A stretch of 64,000 bases of DNA from JBBROS01 sp965199595 (GCA_965199595.1 OZ241182.1:682001-746000), one strand, 5' to 3'. Shown: positions 33,396 to 42,477, counted from the stretch's first letter. Translations and numbers: made by a program. The notes: generated by a model not told the origin, from the sequence alone.

Positions 33396-35138
33396 ATGCC
33401 CGCTCCAGCCGCCTATTCCCGAATCGATGCCGCCGCGGCCCCGGCCTTCTCCCAGGATGGCCGCCGCCTTTTCCACCTCCGCGGCGCCGGGCTGCAGCAG
33501 GTCTGGGTGCTGGACCTCCACAGCGGCGAGCAGCGCCAGCTCACCCATCACGACGAAAAGGTCGCCACCCTCCGCCGCGCTCCCGACGATGACCGCCTGA
33601 TCTACACGATCGACGCCGGCGGCGACGAACGCCACCAGCTATGGCTCCTCGAGAACGACACCAGCCATCCCCTCACCACCGACCCGGCCGTCATCCACGG
33701 TCCCGGCACCTGGTCCCCCGACGGCACCCACGTCAGCCTCACCGCCAACGACCGCGACCCGGCCCACTTCGACGTGCTGACCCTGAACCTCGCCACCGGC
33801 CACCGCACCCGCCTGCTGGAAGGCACCCATGAGGCCACGGTCGGCGCCTGGAACCCGGATGGCCGCATGGTTGCCGTGCTGGACCGCAGCACAGCCGATC
33901 AGCGCCCCATGATCCTCTCGCCCGAGAGCGCCACCCCGCTCCCACGCCCCACCCCGGCCCGCTACGCCAGCCTCCGGTGGGACGCCGGGTCCCTGCTCGG
34001 CCTCAGCGACGCCGGCCGCCCCTTCATGGCCCTCTGCCGCATCACGCTCGATGGCACCGTCACCCCGCTGTACGCGCCAGAGGCCCGCGACGTGGACGCC
34101 TGGGCGCTCTCCGCCACCGGCCTGCTGGCCACGCTCGAGAACGACCGCGGCTACACCATCCTCCGCGTCGGCCCCCGCGACACCGGCCGCGACGCCGAGC
34201 GGCCCGTCGTCGCCCTGCCCCCCGGCGTGACCACCGACCTCACCTGGTCCCCCGACGGCCAGACCCTGGCCTTCGCCCACGGCACCCCCAACCGCCCCAG
34301 CGGCCTCTGGCTCTGCGAAGCCGATACCGCCCGCCCGGTCTGGGAACCCGGCTGCACCCTCCCGCTCCAGGACTTTGCCCTGGTCGGATGGACCGGTTTC
34401 GACGGCCTCGCCATCCCCGCCTGGTTTGCCGCCCCGCCCGGCGCCGCCCCCGCCGCCGGCTGGCCCGCCGTCATCTGGGTCCACGGTGGCCCGGCCATGC
34501 AATGCCGCCCCAACTTCCGCGCCGACATGCAGGCCCTGCTCGATCAGGGCTACGCCGTGCTGATGCCGAACGTCCGCGGCAGCACCGGCTATGGCCGCCC
34601 CTACATGGACGCCGACGACGTGGACCGCCGCCTCGACAGCGTGCACGACCTGGCCGCCGGACAGCACTGGCTCGCCGCCCGCCCCGACATCGACGCCAGC
34701 CGCATCGCCGTCATGGGCCAGTCCTACGGCGGCTACATGGTGCTCGCCGCCATCACCGAGTACCCGGCGCTCTGGCGCTGCGCGATCGACTTCTACGGCA
34801 TCGCCGACTACGCCACCCTGCTCGCCGCCACCGGCCCCTGGCGCCGCGCCCACCGCGCCGCCGAATACGGCGACCCGGTCCGCCACCGCGCCCTGTTCGA
34901 CCGCATCTCGCCGCTGCGCCACATCAACCGGGTCCAGGTCCCGCTCCTGGTGCTGCACGGCACCCGGGACCCCCGGGTCGCGATCTCCGAAAGCGACCAG
35001 GTGGTCGCCGCCCTCCGCGCCGGCAACAAGCCGGTGAGATACGAGACGTTCGACGACGCCGGCCACGGCTTCATCCGCCCCGAAGACAAGGTCCGGGTCC
35101 ATGAAGCGGTCGCGGGATTCCTGCGCGACAACCTATGA
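33396..35138 (+). CDS. S9 family (prolyl oligopeptidase-like) serine peptidase
   Basis: 580 residues. An N-terminal beta-propeller with repeats such as DGRRLFHLRGAGLQQVWVLD and TWSPDGTHVSL precedes an alpha/beta-hydrolase domain. The catalytic triad is Ser in MGQSYGGYMVLAA, Asp in LHGTRDPRVAIS and His in DDAGHGFIRPEDK. There is no signal peptide, so it is presumably cytoplasmic and acts as an acylaminoacyl- or dipeptidyl-type peptidase. The gene overlaps the EamA transporter by ATGA. It is divergent from the radical SAM gene. Confidence 0.9.
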   Translation: MPAPAAYSRIDAAAAPAFSQDGRRLFHLRGAGLQQVWVLDLHSGEQRQLTHHDEKVATLRRAPDDDRLIYTIDAGGDERHQLWLLENDTSHPLTTDPAVIHGPGTWSPDGTHVSLTANDRDPAHFDVLTLNLATGHRTRLLEGTHEATVGAWNPDGRMVAVLDRSTADQRPMILSPESATPLPRPTPARYASLRWDAGSLLGLSDAGRPFMALCRITLDGTVTPLYAPEARDVDAWALSATGLLATLENDRGYTILRVGPRDTGRDAERPVVALPPGVTTDLTWSPDGQTLAFAHGTPNRPSGLWLCEADTARPVWEPGCTLPLQDFALVGWTGFDGLAIPAWFAAPPGAAPAAGWPAVIWVHGGPAMQCRPNFRADMQALLDQGYAVLMPNVRGSTGYGRPYMDADDVDRRLDSVHDLAAGQHWLAARPDIDASRIAVMGQSYGGYMVLAAITEYPALWRCAIDFYGIADYATLLAATGPWRRAHRAAEYGDPVRHRALFDRISPLRHINRVQVPLLVLHGTRDPRVAISESDQVVAALRAGNKPVRYETFDDAGHGFIRPEDKVRVHEAVAGFLRDNL

Positions 35139-36028
35139 ACCGCCTCTGGGACAACGGCCCGGCGCTGCTCGCCACCTGCATGCTGTTCTGGGCCGGCAGC
35201 ATCGTCACCGGCCGCGCCGCCGCGGCGCTGGTGCCGCCCGGCCTGTTCACCGCCCTGCGCTGGGGCGGCGCCCTGGTCATCGCCACCCCCTTCGCCTGGC
35301 CGCACCTGAAGCAGGACGCCGCGGCCCTGCGCGCCCGCTGGTGGCTGCCCGTCCTGCTCGGCCTGCTCGGCGTCGTCACCTTCAACAGCCTGGTCTACCG
35401 CGGCCTGCACGACACCACCGCCGTGAACGCCCTGCTGCTGCAATCCGCCACACCGCTGATGGTGCTGATCGCCAGCTTCCTGCTGTTCGGCGAGCGCCCC
35501 GGGCCGCTCCAGGTCCTCGCCATCCTCGTCTCGCTCGCCGGCGTGGTGGTCATCTCCGCCCAGGGCTCGCTGGCAGTGCTGCGCCAGCTGCGCTTCAACC
35601 CCGGTGACGTGCTGGTGCTGATCGCGGTGGTGGCCTACGCGCTCTACGGCACCCTCCTGCGCCTCAAGCCGGCCGTGCACCCAATCAGCCTGCTGGTCAG
35701 CAGCATGGCGGTGGGCGTGGTTTTCCTGATCCCGCTGGCCTGGGCGGAATACCAGGCCGGCGCCCGCCTGGTGGTCACGCCACTCAGCATCGCCTGCCTG
35801 ATCTACGCGGCAGTGGTCGCGGCCTTCCTCGCCTACCTGTTCTTCAACCGCGGGGTGGAGCTGGTCGGCTCGGCCCGGGCCGGGCAGTTCACCCACCTGA
35901 TGCCGGTGTTCGGCATCGTCCTGGCCGTGGTGTTCCTGGGTGAACAGCTGCACGCCTACCACTTCGCCGGCATCGTCCTCATCGCCCTCGGCCTGTGGCT
36001 GGCCGACCGTCGGCCCGCCATGGGCTGA
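35135..36028 (+). CDS. EamA/DMT family transporter
   Basis: 297 residues with ten hydrophobic segments in two EamA repeats: CMLFWAGSIVTGRAAAALVP with FTALRWGGALVIATPFAW in the first, and a second beginning at GDVLVLIAVVAYALYGTLLR. The C-terminal helix LMPVFGIVLAVVFLGEQLHA carries the FLGE signature. A metabolite or amino-acid exporter is likely; the substrate is unknown. Translation is coupled to the S9 peptidase gene upstream. A large stem-loop spans its stop codon. Confidence 0.88.
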   Translation: MNRLWDNGPALLATCMLFWAGSIVTGRAAAALVPPGLFTALRWGGALVIATPFAWPHLKQDAAALRARWWLPVLLGLLGVVTFNSLVYRGLHDTTAVNALLLQSATPLMVLIASFLLFGERPGPLQVLAILVSLAGVVVISAQGSLAVLRQLRFNPGDVLVLIAVVAYALYGTLLRLKPAVHPISLLVSSMAVGVVFLIPLAWAEYQAGARLVVTPLSIACLIYAAVVAAFLAYLFFNRGVELVGSARAGQFTHLMPVFGIVLAVVFLGEQLHAYHFAGIVLIALGLWLADRRPAMG

Positions 36029-36057
36029 TCGGGCAACCGGCGATCAGCTGCCCATGG
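36018..36057. terminator. Shared stem-loop between convergent genes
   Basis: CCATGGGCTGATCG and CGATCAGCTGCCCATGG pair with a three-base bulge across a nine-base loop. The arms carry the ends of both convergent genes (PAMG-stop on plus, AAMGS-stop on minus). It is a plausible bidirectional terminator, although no T-run follows. Confidence 0.5.
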
Positions 36058-37237
36058 CGGCCCGCATGAAGGCCCGCTTCAGCCGCGGCATCCGGTGCAC
36101 CCCGGCCATCCCCAGGTCGCGCACGGCCCGCAGCAGCGGGTTGTCGGTGCTGAACAGCCGGTCCAGCACGTCCGTCGCCGCCAGCATGGCCAGGTTGTCC
36201 GGCCGCCGCCGCCGCTGGTAGGCCGCCAGCAGCCTGGCACCACCTACATCCTCGTCCCGCGCCAGCGCCGCCAGCACCAGGTCCGACAGCGCCATCACGT
36301 CACGGAACCCGAGGTTCAGCCCCTGGCCCGCAATCGGGTGGATGCCATGCGCCGCATCCCCCACCAGCGCCAGCCGGGTGTCGGTGTAGCGCTGCGCGTG
36401 CAGGGCGCTGAGCGGATACATCCACCGCCGCCCGACCAGCCGGATGGTGCCGAGATGCGGGCCCAGGCGCCGGGCCACCTCCCGCGTGAAGGTGGCGTCG
36501 TCCAGCGCGATCAGCCGGTCCGCCAGGGCCGTCCGCTCGGTCCAGACGATGGCGGAGAGGTTCGGCGCCTCCGCAGTCCCCGCCATCGGCAGCTGCGCGA
36601 ACGGCCCGGCCGGCAGGAAATGCTCCAGCGCCACGCCATCATGCGGCAGCTCGTGCGCGATGGCGCAGACCATGCCCCGCTGCCCGTAGGGCGCCCGCGT
36701 CACCGGGATGCCCGCCTGGTCCCGCAGCGGCGAGCTGCGCCCCTCCGCGGCAACCACCAGCCCGGCCGTGATCGTCGGGCCCCCGGTGATCGAGACCACC
36801 GCCCCCTCCGCCGTCCGCCGCACCTCGCAGGCCGCCGGGGCGAACAGCCGCACGCCGGGCGTGTCGTTCAACCGTGCATTCAGCGCCACCCGCAGGCTCC
36901 GCGCCTCCACCATCCAGCCGAACGGCCCGGCCTCCGCCTCCTGATGATCGAAATGCAGATGCAGCGGCGAGGCCGGCCGGCCCAACCGGCCATCCGAGAC
37001 CCGGATGTCGAGGATCGGACCCGGCACCTGCGGCAGGGCCTCCCACAACCCCGAAGCCTCGAGCAGCCGACGCGATCCCGAGGCCACCGCATAGGCCCGT
37101 CCATCGAAATCCGGATGCTCCATCGGCGGCAGGGCGGCGTGATCCACTACCACGACTCGGGCGCCGCCCTGCGCCAGCCGGCACGCCAGAGTGCCGCCGA
37201 CCGGTCCGGCGCCCACGATGCAAACGTCGAAGTCCAT
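36044..37237 (-). CDS. ubiH: UbiH/UbiF/Coq6-type FAD-dependent hydroxylase
   Basis: A 397-residue flavin monooxygenase for ubiquinone ring hydroxylation. The motifs are N-terminal VCIVGAGPVGGTLACRLAQG (dinucleotide fold), AEGRSSPLRDQAGI (DG-like motif) and RLALVGDAAHGIHPIAGQGL followed by NLGFRDV (second FAD motif, Ubi-Coq6 signature). Which ring position it hydroxylates cannot be decided from sequence; several paralogues share this pattern. A perfect inverted repeat lies 15 bases before the start codon. It is divergent from glnK. Confidence 0.88.
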   Translation of the reverse strand: MDFDVCIVGAGPVGGTLACRLAQGGARVVVVDHAALPPMEHPDFDGRAYAVASGSRRLLEASGLWEALPQVPGPILDIRVSDGRLGRPASPLHLHFDHQEAEAGPFGWMVEARSLRVALNARLNDTPGVRLFAPAACEVRRTAEGAVVSITGGPTITAGLVVAAEGRSSPLRDQAGIPVTRAPYGQRGMVCAIAHELPHDGVALEHFLPAGPFAQLPMAGTAEAPNLSAIVWTERTALADRLIALDDATFTREVARRLGPHLGTIRLVGRRWMYPLSALHAQRYTDTRLALVGDAAHGIHPIAGQGLNLGFRDVMALSDLVLAALARDEDVGGARLLAAYQRRRRPDNLAMLAATDVLDRLFSTDNPLLRAVRDLGMAGVHRMPRLKRAFMRAAMGS

Positions 37238-37251
37238 GGCGCTTTTCCTCC

Positions 37252-37270
37252 GTGCCTAATATCTAGGCAC
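37252..37270. promoter_or_regulatory. Perfect 7-bp inverted repeat, operator candidate for ubiH
   Basis: GTGCCTA and TAGGCAC flank ATATC in the gap between divergent ubiH and glnK. On the minus strand GGAGG and the start codon follow closely, and TTGACG lies just upstream. The dyad thus overlaps the likely promoter or leader of ubiH. No family of regulator can be assigned from one site. Confidence 0.4.
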
Positions 37271-37365
37271 GTCAATTGTGGCTGGAACAGTACAGCCGGG
37301 TCAGTGACCTGCCTATCCCATGACCAGATATGGCGGGTTTGTCCTGTTGCGAGAGGCTTTCGGCG

Positions 37366-37381
37366 CGGCACGGTTCTTGAG
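37366..37381 (+). promoter_or_regulatory. Candidate sigma-54 promoter for glnK-amtB
   Basis: CGGCACGGTTCTTGAG resembles the sigma-54 consensus TGGCACG-N4-TTGCW, with correct spacing between the GG and the second element (GA where GC is usual). It is 36 bases before the glnK start. NtrC-dependent sigma-54 control of PII/AmtB operons is established in proteobacteria; NtrC sites were not identified here. Confidence 0.5.
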
Positions 37382-37417
37382 TGACAGCTTGAGCAATGTC
37401 AAAGAGGACCGGGGTCT

Positions 37418-37756
37418 ATGAAGCTTATCATGGCCATCATCAAACCCTTCAAGCTGGACGACGTCCGCGAGGCGCTGACGCCGCTGGGCGTGCAGGGCCT
37501 GACGGTGTCTGAGGTGAAGGGGTTTGGTCGCCAGAAGGGCCAGACCGAGATCTATCGTGGCGCCGAGTACCACGTGAACTTCCTGCCGAAGGTGAAGGTG
37601 GAGGTGGCGGTCCCCAGCGACCTCGCCGAGCAGGTGGTGGAAGCCATCATCAAGTCTGCCCACACCGGCAAGATCGGTGACGGCAAGATCTTCGTGATGG
37701 ACCTGGAACGCGCCGTGCGCATCCGCACCGGCGAGACCGATAGCGAGGCCCTCTGA
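37418..37756 (+). CDS. glnK: PII nitrogen regulatory protein GlnK
   Basis: The 112-residue PII signal protein senses ATP/ADP and 2-oxoglutarate and controls AmtB. It has MKLIMAIIKPFKLDDVREAL, the T-loop FGRQKGQTEIYRGAEYHVNF with the uridylylation Tyr51, and the C-terminal GDGKIFVMDLERAVRIRTGE signature. The pairing with amtB, overlapping by one base (TGATG), marks it as the GlnK type instead of GlnB. A sigma-54-like site lies upstream. Confidence 0.95.
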   Translation: MKLIMAIIKPFKLDDVREALTPLGVQGLTVSEVKGFGRQKGQTEIYRGAEYHVNFLPKVKVEVAVPSDLAEQVVEAIIKSAHTGKIGDGKIFVMDLERAVRIRTGETDSEAL

Positions 37757-39159
37757 TGACCGCATCCACCCTGCACAAGCTGAAGCGGGCAGGCGGCATC
37801 GCCCTTGCCCTCACCCCCCTGCTGCTGATGGCGCTGCCGGCGCTGGCCCAGACCGCGGGCGTTCCTGCCCCGGCGGCGCCCGCCGCACCCGCCGCAGAAG
37901 CCAAGGTCGATACCGGCGACACCGCCTGGATGCTCACCAGCACCGGTCTCGTGCTGATGATGATGATCCCGGGCCTGGCGCTGTTCTACGCCGGCATGGT
38001 GCGCAAGAAGAACCTGCTCTCCACCATGATGCAGTCCTTCAGCATCTGCGCCATGGTGACGGTGATCTGGTTCGTCTGCGGCTACAGCCTCGCCTTCACC
38101 AACGGCAACGCCTATATCGGCGACCTGTCGCGGCTGTTCCTGAACGGCATGGGCGCGACCTGGGACAAGCCCTTCACCCTGGCCGCCGGCACCGACGCGG
38201 CAAGCCCGACCACGATCCCCGAAACCGTGTTCATGATGTTCCAGATGACCTTCGCGATCATCACCCCGGGCCTGATCGCCGGCGCCTTCGCGGATCGCAT
38301 GAAGTTCTCCGCCATGATGGTGTTCATGGCCCTTTGGTCGATCCTGGTCTATTCGCCGGTCGCGCACTGGATCTTCAATCCGCTCGGCTGGCTGGCGGTG
38401 CTGGGTGCGGCGGACTTCGCCGGCGGCACCGTGGTGCATATCAACGCCGGTGTCGCCGGGCTGGTGTGCTCGCTGGTGCTGGGCAAGCGCCTGGGCTTCG
38501 GCACCGAGAACATGAGCCCCTACAATCTCGCCTTCGCCGTGATCGGCGCCTCGCTGCTCTGGGTCGGCTGGTTCGGGTTCAACGCCGGGTCGGCGCTGGG
38601 TGCCGGCGGCCGGGCCGGCATGGCGATGGCGGCGACGCAGATCGCCACCGGCGCCGCGACGCTCAGCTGGACGCTGGCGGAGTGGGTCACCAAGGGCAAG
38701 CCCTCCGTGCTGGGGGCCATCTCCGGTGCGGTCGCCGGTCTGGTCGCGATCACGCCCGCCTCCGGCTTCGTGCTCCCCGGCCCGGCGCTCATCATCGGCC
38801 TCGCCTCCGGCGTGGTCTGCTACTGGTCGGCCACCTGGCTCAAGCACATCCTGGGCTATGACGACAGCCTGGATGCCTTCGGCGTGCATGGCGTGGGCGG
38901 CATCGTCGGTGCGCTGCTGACCGGCGTCTTCGCCTACGGGCCGCTCTCGGGCACCACGGACAAGCCGCTCGGCATCTACATCGGCGGGTTCGAGCTGTTC
39001 AAGGTCCAGGTCTATGCCGTGGTCGCGACCGTGGTGTTCAGCGGCGTTATGACCTTCATCCTGCTCAAGATCGTTGACGTCGTCATCGGACTGCGCGTCA
39101 CCGAGGACGAGGAGCGCGAGGGTCTCGACGTGGTGCTGCACGGCGAACGCCTGGGCTGA
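37756..39159 (+). CDS. amtB: Ammonium transporter AmtB
   Basis: A 467-residue ammonium channel of the inner membrane. The signal-like N-terminus (GIALALTPLLLMALPALAQ) and Pro/Ala linker precede the Amt core: TGLVLMMMIPGLALFYAGMV, the first pore histidine in GTVVHINAGVAGLVCSLVLG, and the second in DAFGVHGVGGIVGALLTGVF. GlnK from the preceding gene is expected to block the pore when nitrogen is sufficient. A hairpin terminator follows at 39181. Confidence 0.95.
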   Translation: MTASTLHKLKRAGGIALALTPLLLMALPALAQTAGVPAPAAPAAPAAEAKVDTGDTAWMLTSTGLVLMMMIPGLALFYAGMVRKKNLLSTMMQSFSICAMVTVIWFVCGYSLAFTNGNAYIGDLSRLFLNGMGATWDKPFTLAAGTDAASPTTIPETVFMMFQMTFAIITPGLIAGAFADRMKFSAMMVFMALWSILVYSPVAHWIFNPLGWLAVLGAADFAGGTVVHINAGVAGLVCSLVLGKRLGFGTENMSPYNLAFAVIGASLLWVGWFGFNAGSALGAGGRAGMAMAATQIATGAATLSWTLAEWVTKGKPSVLGAISGAVAGLVAITPASGFVLPGPALIIGLASGVVCYWSATWLKHILGYDDSLDAFGVHGVGGIVGALLTGVFAYGPLSGTTDKPLGIYIGGFELFKVQVYAVVATVVFSGVMTFILLKIVDVVIGLRVTEDEEREGLDVVLHGERLG

Positions 39160-39180
39160 TCGCTGCGCCTAAATCCTGTG

Positions 39181-39216
39181 AAAGGCCGGTGCGGGCTGTC
39201 CCGCGCCGGCCTTTTG
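39181..39216 (+). terminator. Intrinsic terminator after amtB
   Basis: AAAGGCCGGTGCGGG pairs with CCCGCGCCGGCCTTTT with one small mismatch zone, and the T-run at the end completes an intrinsic terminator. It separates glnK-amtB from the ggt gene. Confidence 0.8.
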
Positions 39217-39231
39217 CGTTCTGATGCCGCC

Positions 39232-40998
39232 ATGTCCCGCATCCCCCGCATCCTGACCCTCCTGCTGTTGGCGACCCCCGCCTGTACCCCCGCCTGGGCA
39301 TTCGACCCCGTGCCCGTTGCCGGCCGCCTGGGCATGGTGGTCTCCGCCCAGGCGCTGGCGACCGGGGTGGGTCTCGACATCCTCAGGCAGGGCGGTAACG
39401 CCATCGATGCCGCGGTGGCCGTCGGCTACGCCTTGGCCGTCACCTACCCGGCGGCGGGGAACCTGGGCGGCGGCGGTTTCATGACGCTGCGCCTGGCCGA
39501 TGGCAGCACCCACTTCCTGGACTTCCGCGAGAAGGCCCCCCTGGCAGCCACCAGCGGCATGTTCCTGGATGCGGATGGCGCCGTGGTGAAGGGCCGCTCC
39601 GCCGAGACCTGGTTGGCGGTGGGCGTGCCGGGCTCGATCGCCGGGCTGGAGCAGGCGCGGGCGCAGTGGGGCAAGCTGACCCGCGCCGCCGTGATGGCCC
39701 CCGCCATCCGCCTGGCGCGCGAGGGTTTCGTGCTTGGCGCCGGCGACGCCTCCCTCTTCGCCGTCGCCGCCCCCGGCCTGGCCCATGACCCGGCCGCTGC
39801 CGCCATCTTCACGCATGAAGGCCAGCCCCTGCGCGTCGGCGACCACCTGGTGCAGCCGGATCTGGCCCGGACCCTGGACCAGGTGGCACAGGGCGGGCCG
39901 GACGCCTTCTACCACGGCGCCCTGGGTGACGCGCTGGTCGCGGCCAGCCAGGCTGGCGGTGGCCTGTTCACCAAGGCGGACCTGGAGCAATACCGCGTCC
40001 GCGCCCTGGAGCCGGTGGCCTGCGACTATCGCGGCTACCACATCGTCTCCGCCCCGCCGCCCAGCGCCGGCGGCGTGGTGCTCTGCGAGATGCTCGCCGT
40101 CCTGCAAGGCTACAACCTGCGCGCCATGGGCTTCCACAGCGCCGACGCCGTGCACGTGATGACGGAGGCGATGCGCCACGGCTTCTACGATCGCAACAAC
40201 CGGCTGGGCGACCCGGACTTCATCCACAACTCTATCGCCGCCCTGATCGATCCGGCCTACGCAGCCCGCATCCGCACCACGATCAACCCGTTGCGGGCCA
40301 CGCCTTCCGCCGCGCTGGCGTCCCCGGGCGCCCCCACGCCCGAAGGCACCAACACCACGCACTATGCCGTGGTCGACGCCGCCGGCAACGCGGTTGCCGT
40401 CACCGCCACCCTCAACGACTGGTTCGGCGTCAAGAAGGTCGTGCCCGGCACCGGCATCCTGCTGAACAACGAGATGGACGACTTCACCGCCCAGCCCGGC
40501 AAGCCCAACCAGTTCGGCCTGGTGCAGGGCACGGCCAACGCGGTCGCCCCGGGCAAGACGCCGTTGTCGAGCATGGCGCCGACGATCATGCTGAAGGACG
40601 GCCACCTGGTTGCAGTGCTCGGCAGCCCCGGCGGACCCCGCATCATCACCACGCTGCTGAACCTGGTGCTCAACCTGGTCGATTACGACATGACCGTACA
40701 GGAAGCGGTGGACGCGCCCCGGCTGCATCACCAATGGCAGCCCGACACGATCTTCGCCGAGCGCTTCGCCCTGAGCCCGGACACGCGAGCGGCGCTGGAG
40801 GCGCGCGGCCACAAGGTGACAGACAGCGCGGCCTGGGGCATTGCCGGGTCGATCCTCGTCGGCAGCCCACGGCTGGGCGAGGCCCCGAAGGGCAACAGCG
40901 CACAGTCATTGTATCTGGGGGATGTGGCCGCGACAGGGATGACCCTGTTCGGTGCGGCGGACCCGCGCGGCGGCGCCGGGTCGGCGGCGGGGTATTAG
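39232..40998 (+). CDS. ggt: Gamma-glutamyltransferase
   Basis: A periplasmic N-terminal nucleophile hydrolase of 588 residues that cleaves gamma-glutamyl bonds (glutathione and related). The signal peptide is ILTLLLLATPACTPAWA. After the large subunit, self-cleavage is expected before the nucleophile Thr in GTNTTHYAVVDAAGNAVAVT. NLGGGGFMTLRLAD, SAPPPSAGGVVLCEML and PLSSMAPTIMLKDGHLVAVL with GSPGGPRI are family hallmarks. ATG 39232 was chosen since it starts the signal peptide after the preceding terminator. Confidence 0.92.
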   Translation: MSRIPRILTLLLLATPACTPAWAFDPVPVAGRLGMVVSAQALATGVGLDILRQGGNAIDAAVAVGYALAVTYPAAGNLGGGGFMTLRLADGSTHFLDFREKAPLAATSGMFLDADGAVVKGRSAETWLAVGVPGSIAGLEQARAQWGKLTRAAVMAPAIRLAREGFVLGAGDASLFAVAAPGLAHDPAAAAIFTHEGQPLRVGDHLVQPDLARTLDQVAQGGPDAFYHGALGDALVAASQAGGGLFTKADLEQYRVRALEPVACDYRGYHIVSAPPPSAGGVVLCEMLAVLQGYNLRAMGFHSADAVHVMTEAMRHGFYDRNNRLGDPDFIHNSIAALIDPAYAARIRTTINPLRATPSAALASPGAPTPEGTNTTHYAVVDAAGNAVAVTATLNDWFGVKKVVPGTGILLNNEMDDFTAQPGKPNQFGLVQGTANAVAPGKTPLSSMAPTIMLKDGHLVAVLGSPGGPRIITTLLNLVLNLVDYDMTVQEAVDAPRLHHQWQPDTIFAERFALSPDTRAALEARGHKVTDSAAWGIAGSILVGSPRLGEAPKGNSAQSLYLGDVAATGMTLFGAADPRGGAGSAAGY

Positions 40999-41006
40999 AA
41001 AGGCAG

Positions 41007-41032
41007 CCCGGCCCTCCGTGAGGAAGGGCCGG
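41007..41032. terminator. Bidirectional hairpin between ggt and bactofilin gene
   Basis: CCCGGCCCT and AGGGCCGGG form a perfect 9-bp stem with a 9-base loop in the 44-bp gap between the two convergent stops. On the minus strand the stem is followed by CTGCCTTTC, a weak T-rich tail. Confidence 0.6.
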
Positions 41033-41042
41033 GGTTGGAGGC

Positions 41043-41747
41043 TTAGGCCGTAGGCGTCTCCGCGGCCGGGCGCGGCGCATCGGTGCGCGGCTCGGTGATC
41101 ATCTCGATGCGGCCGGTGATCTGTCCGCCATCCTCGACCTGCAGGCGGCGGCACCGGGCGGTGCCCAGCACGCGGCCGGTGGCGCGGACCACCAGGTTGC
41201 CGCGCGCGGTCAGCGTGCCGTCGATGGTGCCGGCGATCTCGGTGTCCTCGACCTCGACCTCACCCTTGAACACGCCGCCCTGGGCGATCATCAGCTCGGT
41301 GGCATGGATCATCGTCGCCTCGACGGTGCCCTCGACCACCAGCCGCTCGGCGTCGGTGACGACGCCCTGCACGGAGATGCCGCGGCCGACCACGAGGGTG
41401 CGGCGCTCGGCGGGCTCGCGCCCACGGCCGGGCTGCACGCCGGGGCGCGGCGGGGACGGCATGCCGGGGGCGGCACCCGGGGCAGGCATGCCACCCATGC
41501 CGGGGGCAGGCTGGCTGGACGGCGGGGCAGGGGGAGCAGGAAACGGCGAACGGCCCATGGGAGGAGCCTCCTTGTCAGCGGGGCGGAAGGGAGGAACGCC
41601 AATCCCGGTATCCGGGCGGCGGGGTGGAACATTGGTCGACTCGGGTGCCTGCATGCCGCCATCCAGCAGCGCCTCGTCGGCACCGGTGGTTTCGGCTGGT
41701 ATAGGCGTGACACCTGGCAGGTCGTCGGGCTTACGGCGCTTGAACAA
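41043..41747 (-). CDS. Bactofilin family protein
   Basis: 234 residues with a long disordered Pro/Gly/Met-rich N-terminal half (~110 residues) followed by a bactofilin beta-helix: RRTLVVGRGISVQGVVTDAE, then LVVEGTVEA, GGVFKGEVEVEDTEIAGTI and VLGTARCRRLQVEDGGQITG. Bactofilins polymerise without nucleotide at the membrane and organise envelope synthesis or polarity. The short Pro-rich C-terminus (DAPRPAAETPTA) is also usual. No peptidase or chromosome-segregation gene adjoins it. The EI24 gene lies 28 bp upstream on the same strand. Confidence 0.85.
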   Translation of the reverse strand: MFKRRKPDDLPGVTPIPAETTGADEALLDGGMQAPESTNVPPRRPDTGIGVPPFRPADKEAPPMGRSPFPAPPAPPSSQPAPGMGGMPAPGAAPGMPSPPRPGVQPGRGREPAERRTLVVGRGISVQGVVTDAERLVVEGTVEATMIHATELMIAQGGVFKGEVEVEDTEIAGTIDGTLTARGNLVVRATGRVLGTARCRRLQVEDGGQITGRIEMITEPRTDAPRPAAETPTA

Positions 41748-41775
41748 GCGAGACCCCTCCGTTCGTTCGGTCTGG

Positions 41776-42477
41776 TCACGAGGACGTTGGGCGATGGCCT
41801 AACATGGCCGCGCCATCAGGCATAGCCCGTCCGCGATTCAGCACATGGGTCAGCGCCGCGATCCCCAGCACCGGGACCAGCAGCGCCACGAAGGGTATGG
41901 TGCTGACAAAGGCCAGCAATCCGCCCTGGACCAACACGGGCCAGCGCCGCCGGGCGTATTCCTGCAGCGCCAGCGTGCGGTTCATCCGCCGCATCGCCAC
42001 CGCCATGAACAGGCCCCGCCCGATCGCCCAGCCCGTGATGGCCCAGCCCAGCACCAGCCCGACCCCGGGCAGCGTGAGCGTCAGGATCAGCGCGACGATC
42101 TGCAGCACCAGCACCTGGGCCCCCAGCGCCAGCCCATCCCAGGCCTGCACCGAGACCGGTGCGCCCACCGGCTGCGGCAGGCCGGGATAGAAGCGGCGGT
42201 CCACGGCCGCGGCGATGCGGTCGCTGAACAGCGTGGCGATGATCAGCACCACCGGCACGAACAGCCACACCGCGAGCAGGATGCTCCCCACCCCGCCCAG
42301 CAGCCCGGCCGCCCACCCCAGCCAACCCGGCTGCGCCACCAGCTCCTGCAGCGCCCAGCTGCTGAACGCCATCAGCCCCAGGAAGGCCAGCACCGACAGC
42401 ACCAGGCTGCGCAGCAGCACGCCCAGGAAAACGGGGTCATCGAGCTGCGCGATGGCGCGGAGGGCGGGGCTGAGCAT
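41776..42477 (-). CDS. EI24 domain-containing (CysZ-like) membrane protein
   Basis: 233 residues with four to five hydrophobic segments typical of the EI24/CysZ family: LRSLVLSVLAFLGLMAFSSW, LAVWLFVPVVLIIATLFSDR, VLQIVALILTLTLPGVGLVL and FVSTIPFVALLVPVLGIAAL. The RFYPGLPQP segment and the EYARRRWP loop match alphaproteobacterial members. CysZ proteins import sulfate, but membership alone does not prove that role. It probably shares a transcript with the bactofilin gene and is divergent from adenosine kinase. Confidence 0.82.
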   Translation of the reverse strand: MLSPALRAIAQLDDPVFLGVLLRSLVLSVLAFLGLMAFSSWALQELVAQPGWLGWAAGLLGGVGSILLAVWLFVPVVLIIATLFSDRIAAAVDRRFYPGLPQPVGAPVSVQAWDGLALGAQVLVLQIVALILTLTLPGVGLVLGWAITGWAIGRGLFMAVAMRRMNRTLALQEYARRRWPVLVQGGLLAFVSTIPFVALLVPVLGIAALTHVLNRGRAMPDGAAMLGHRPTSS

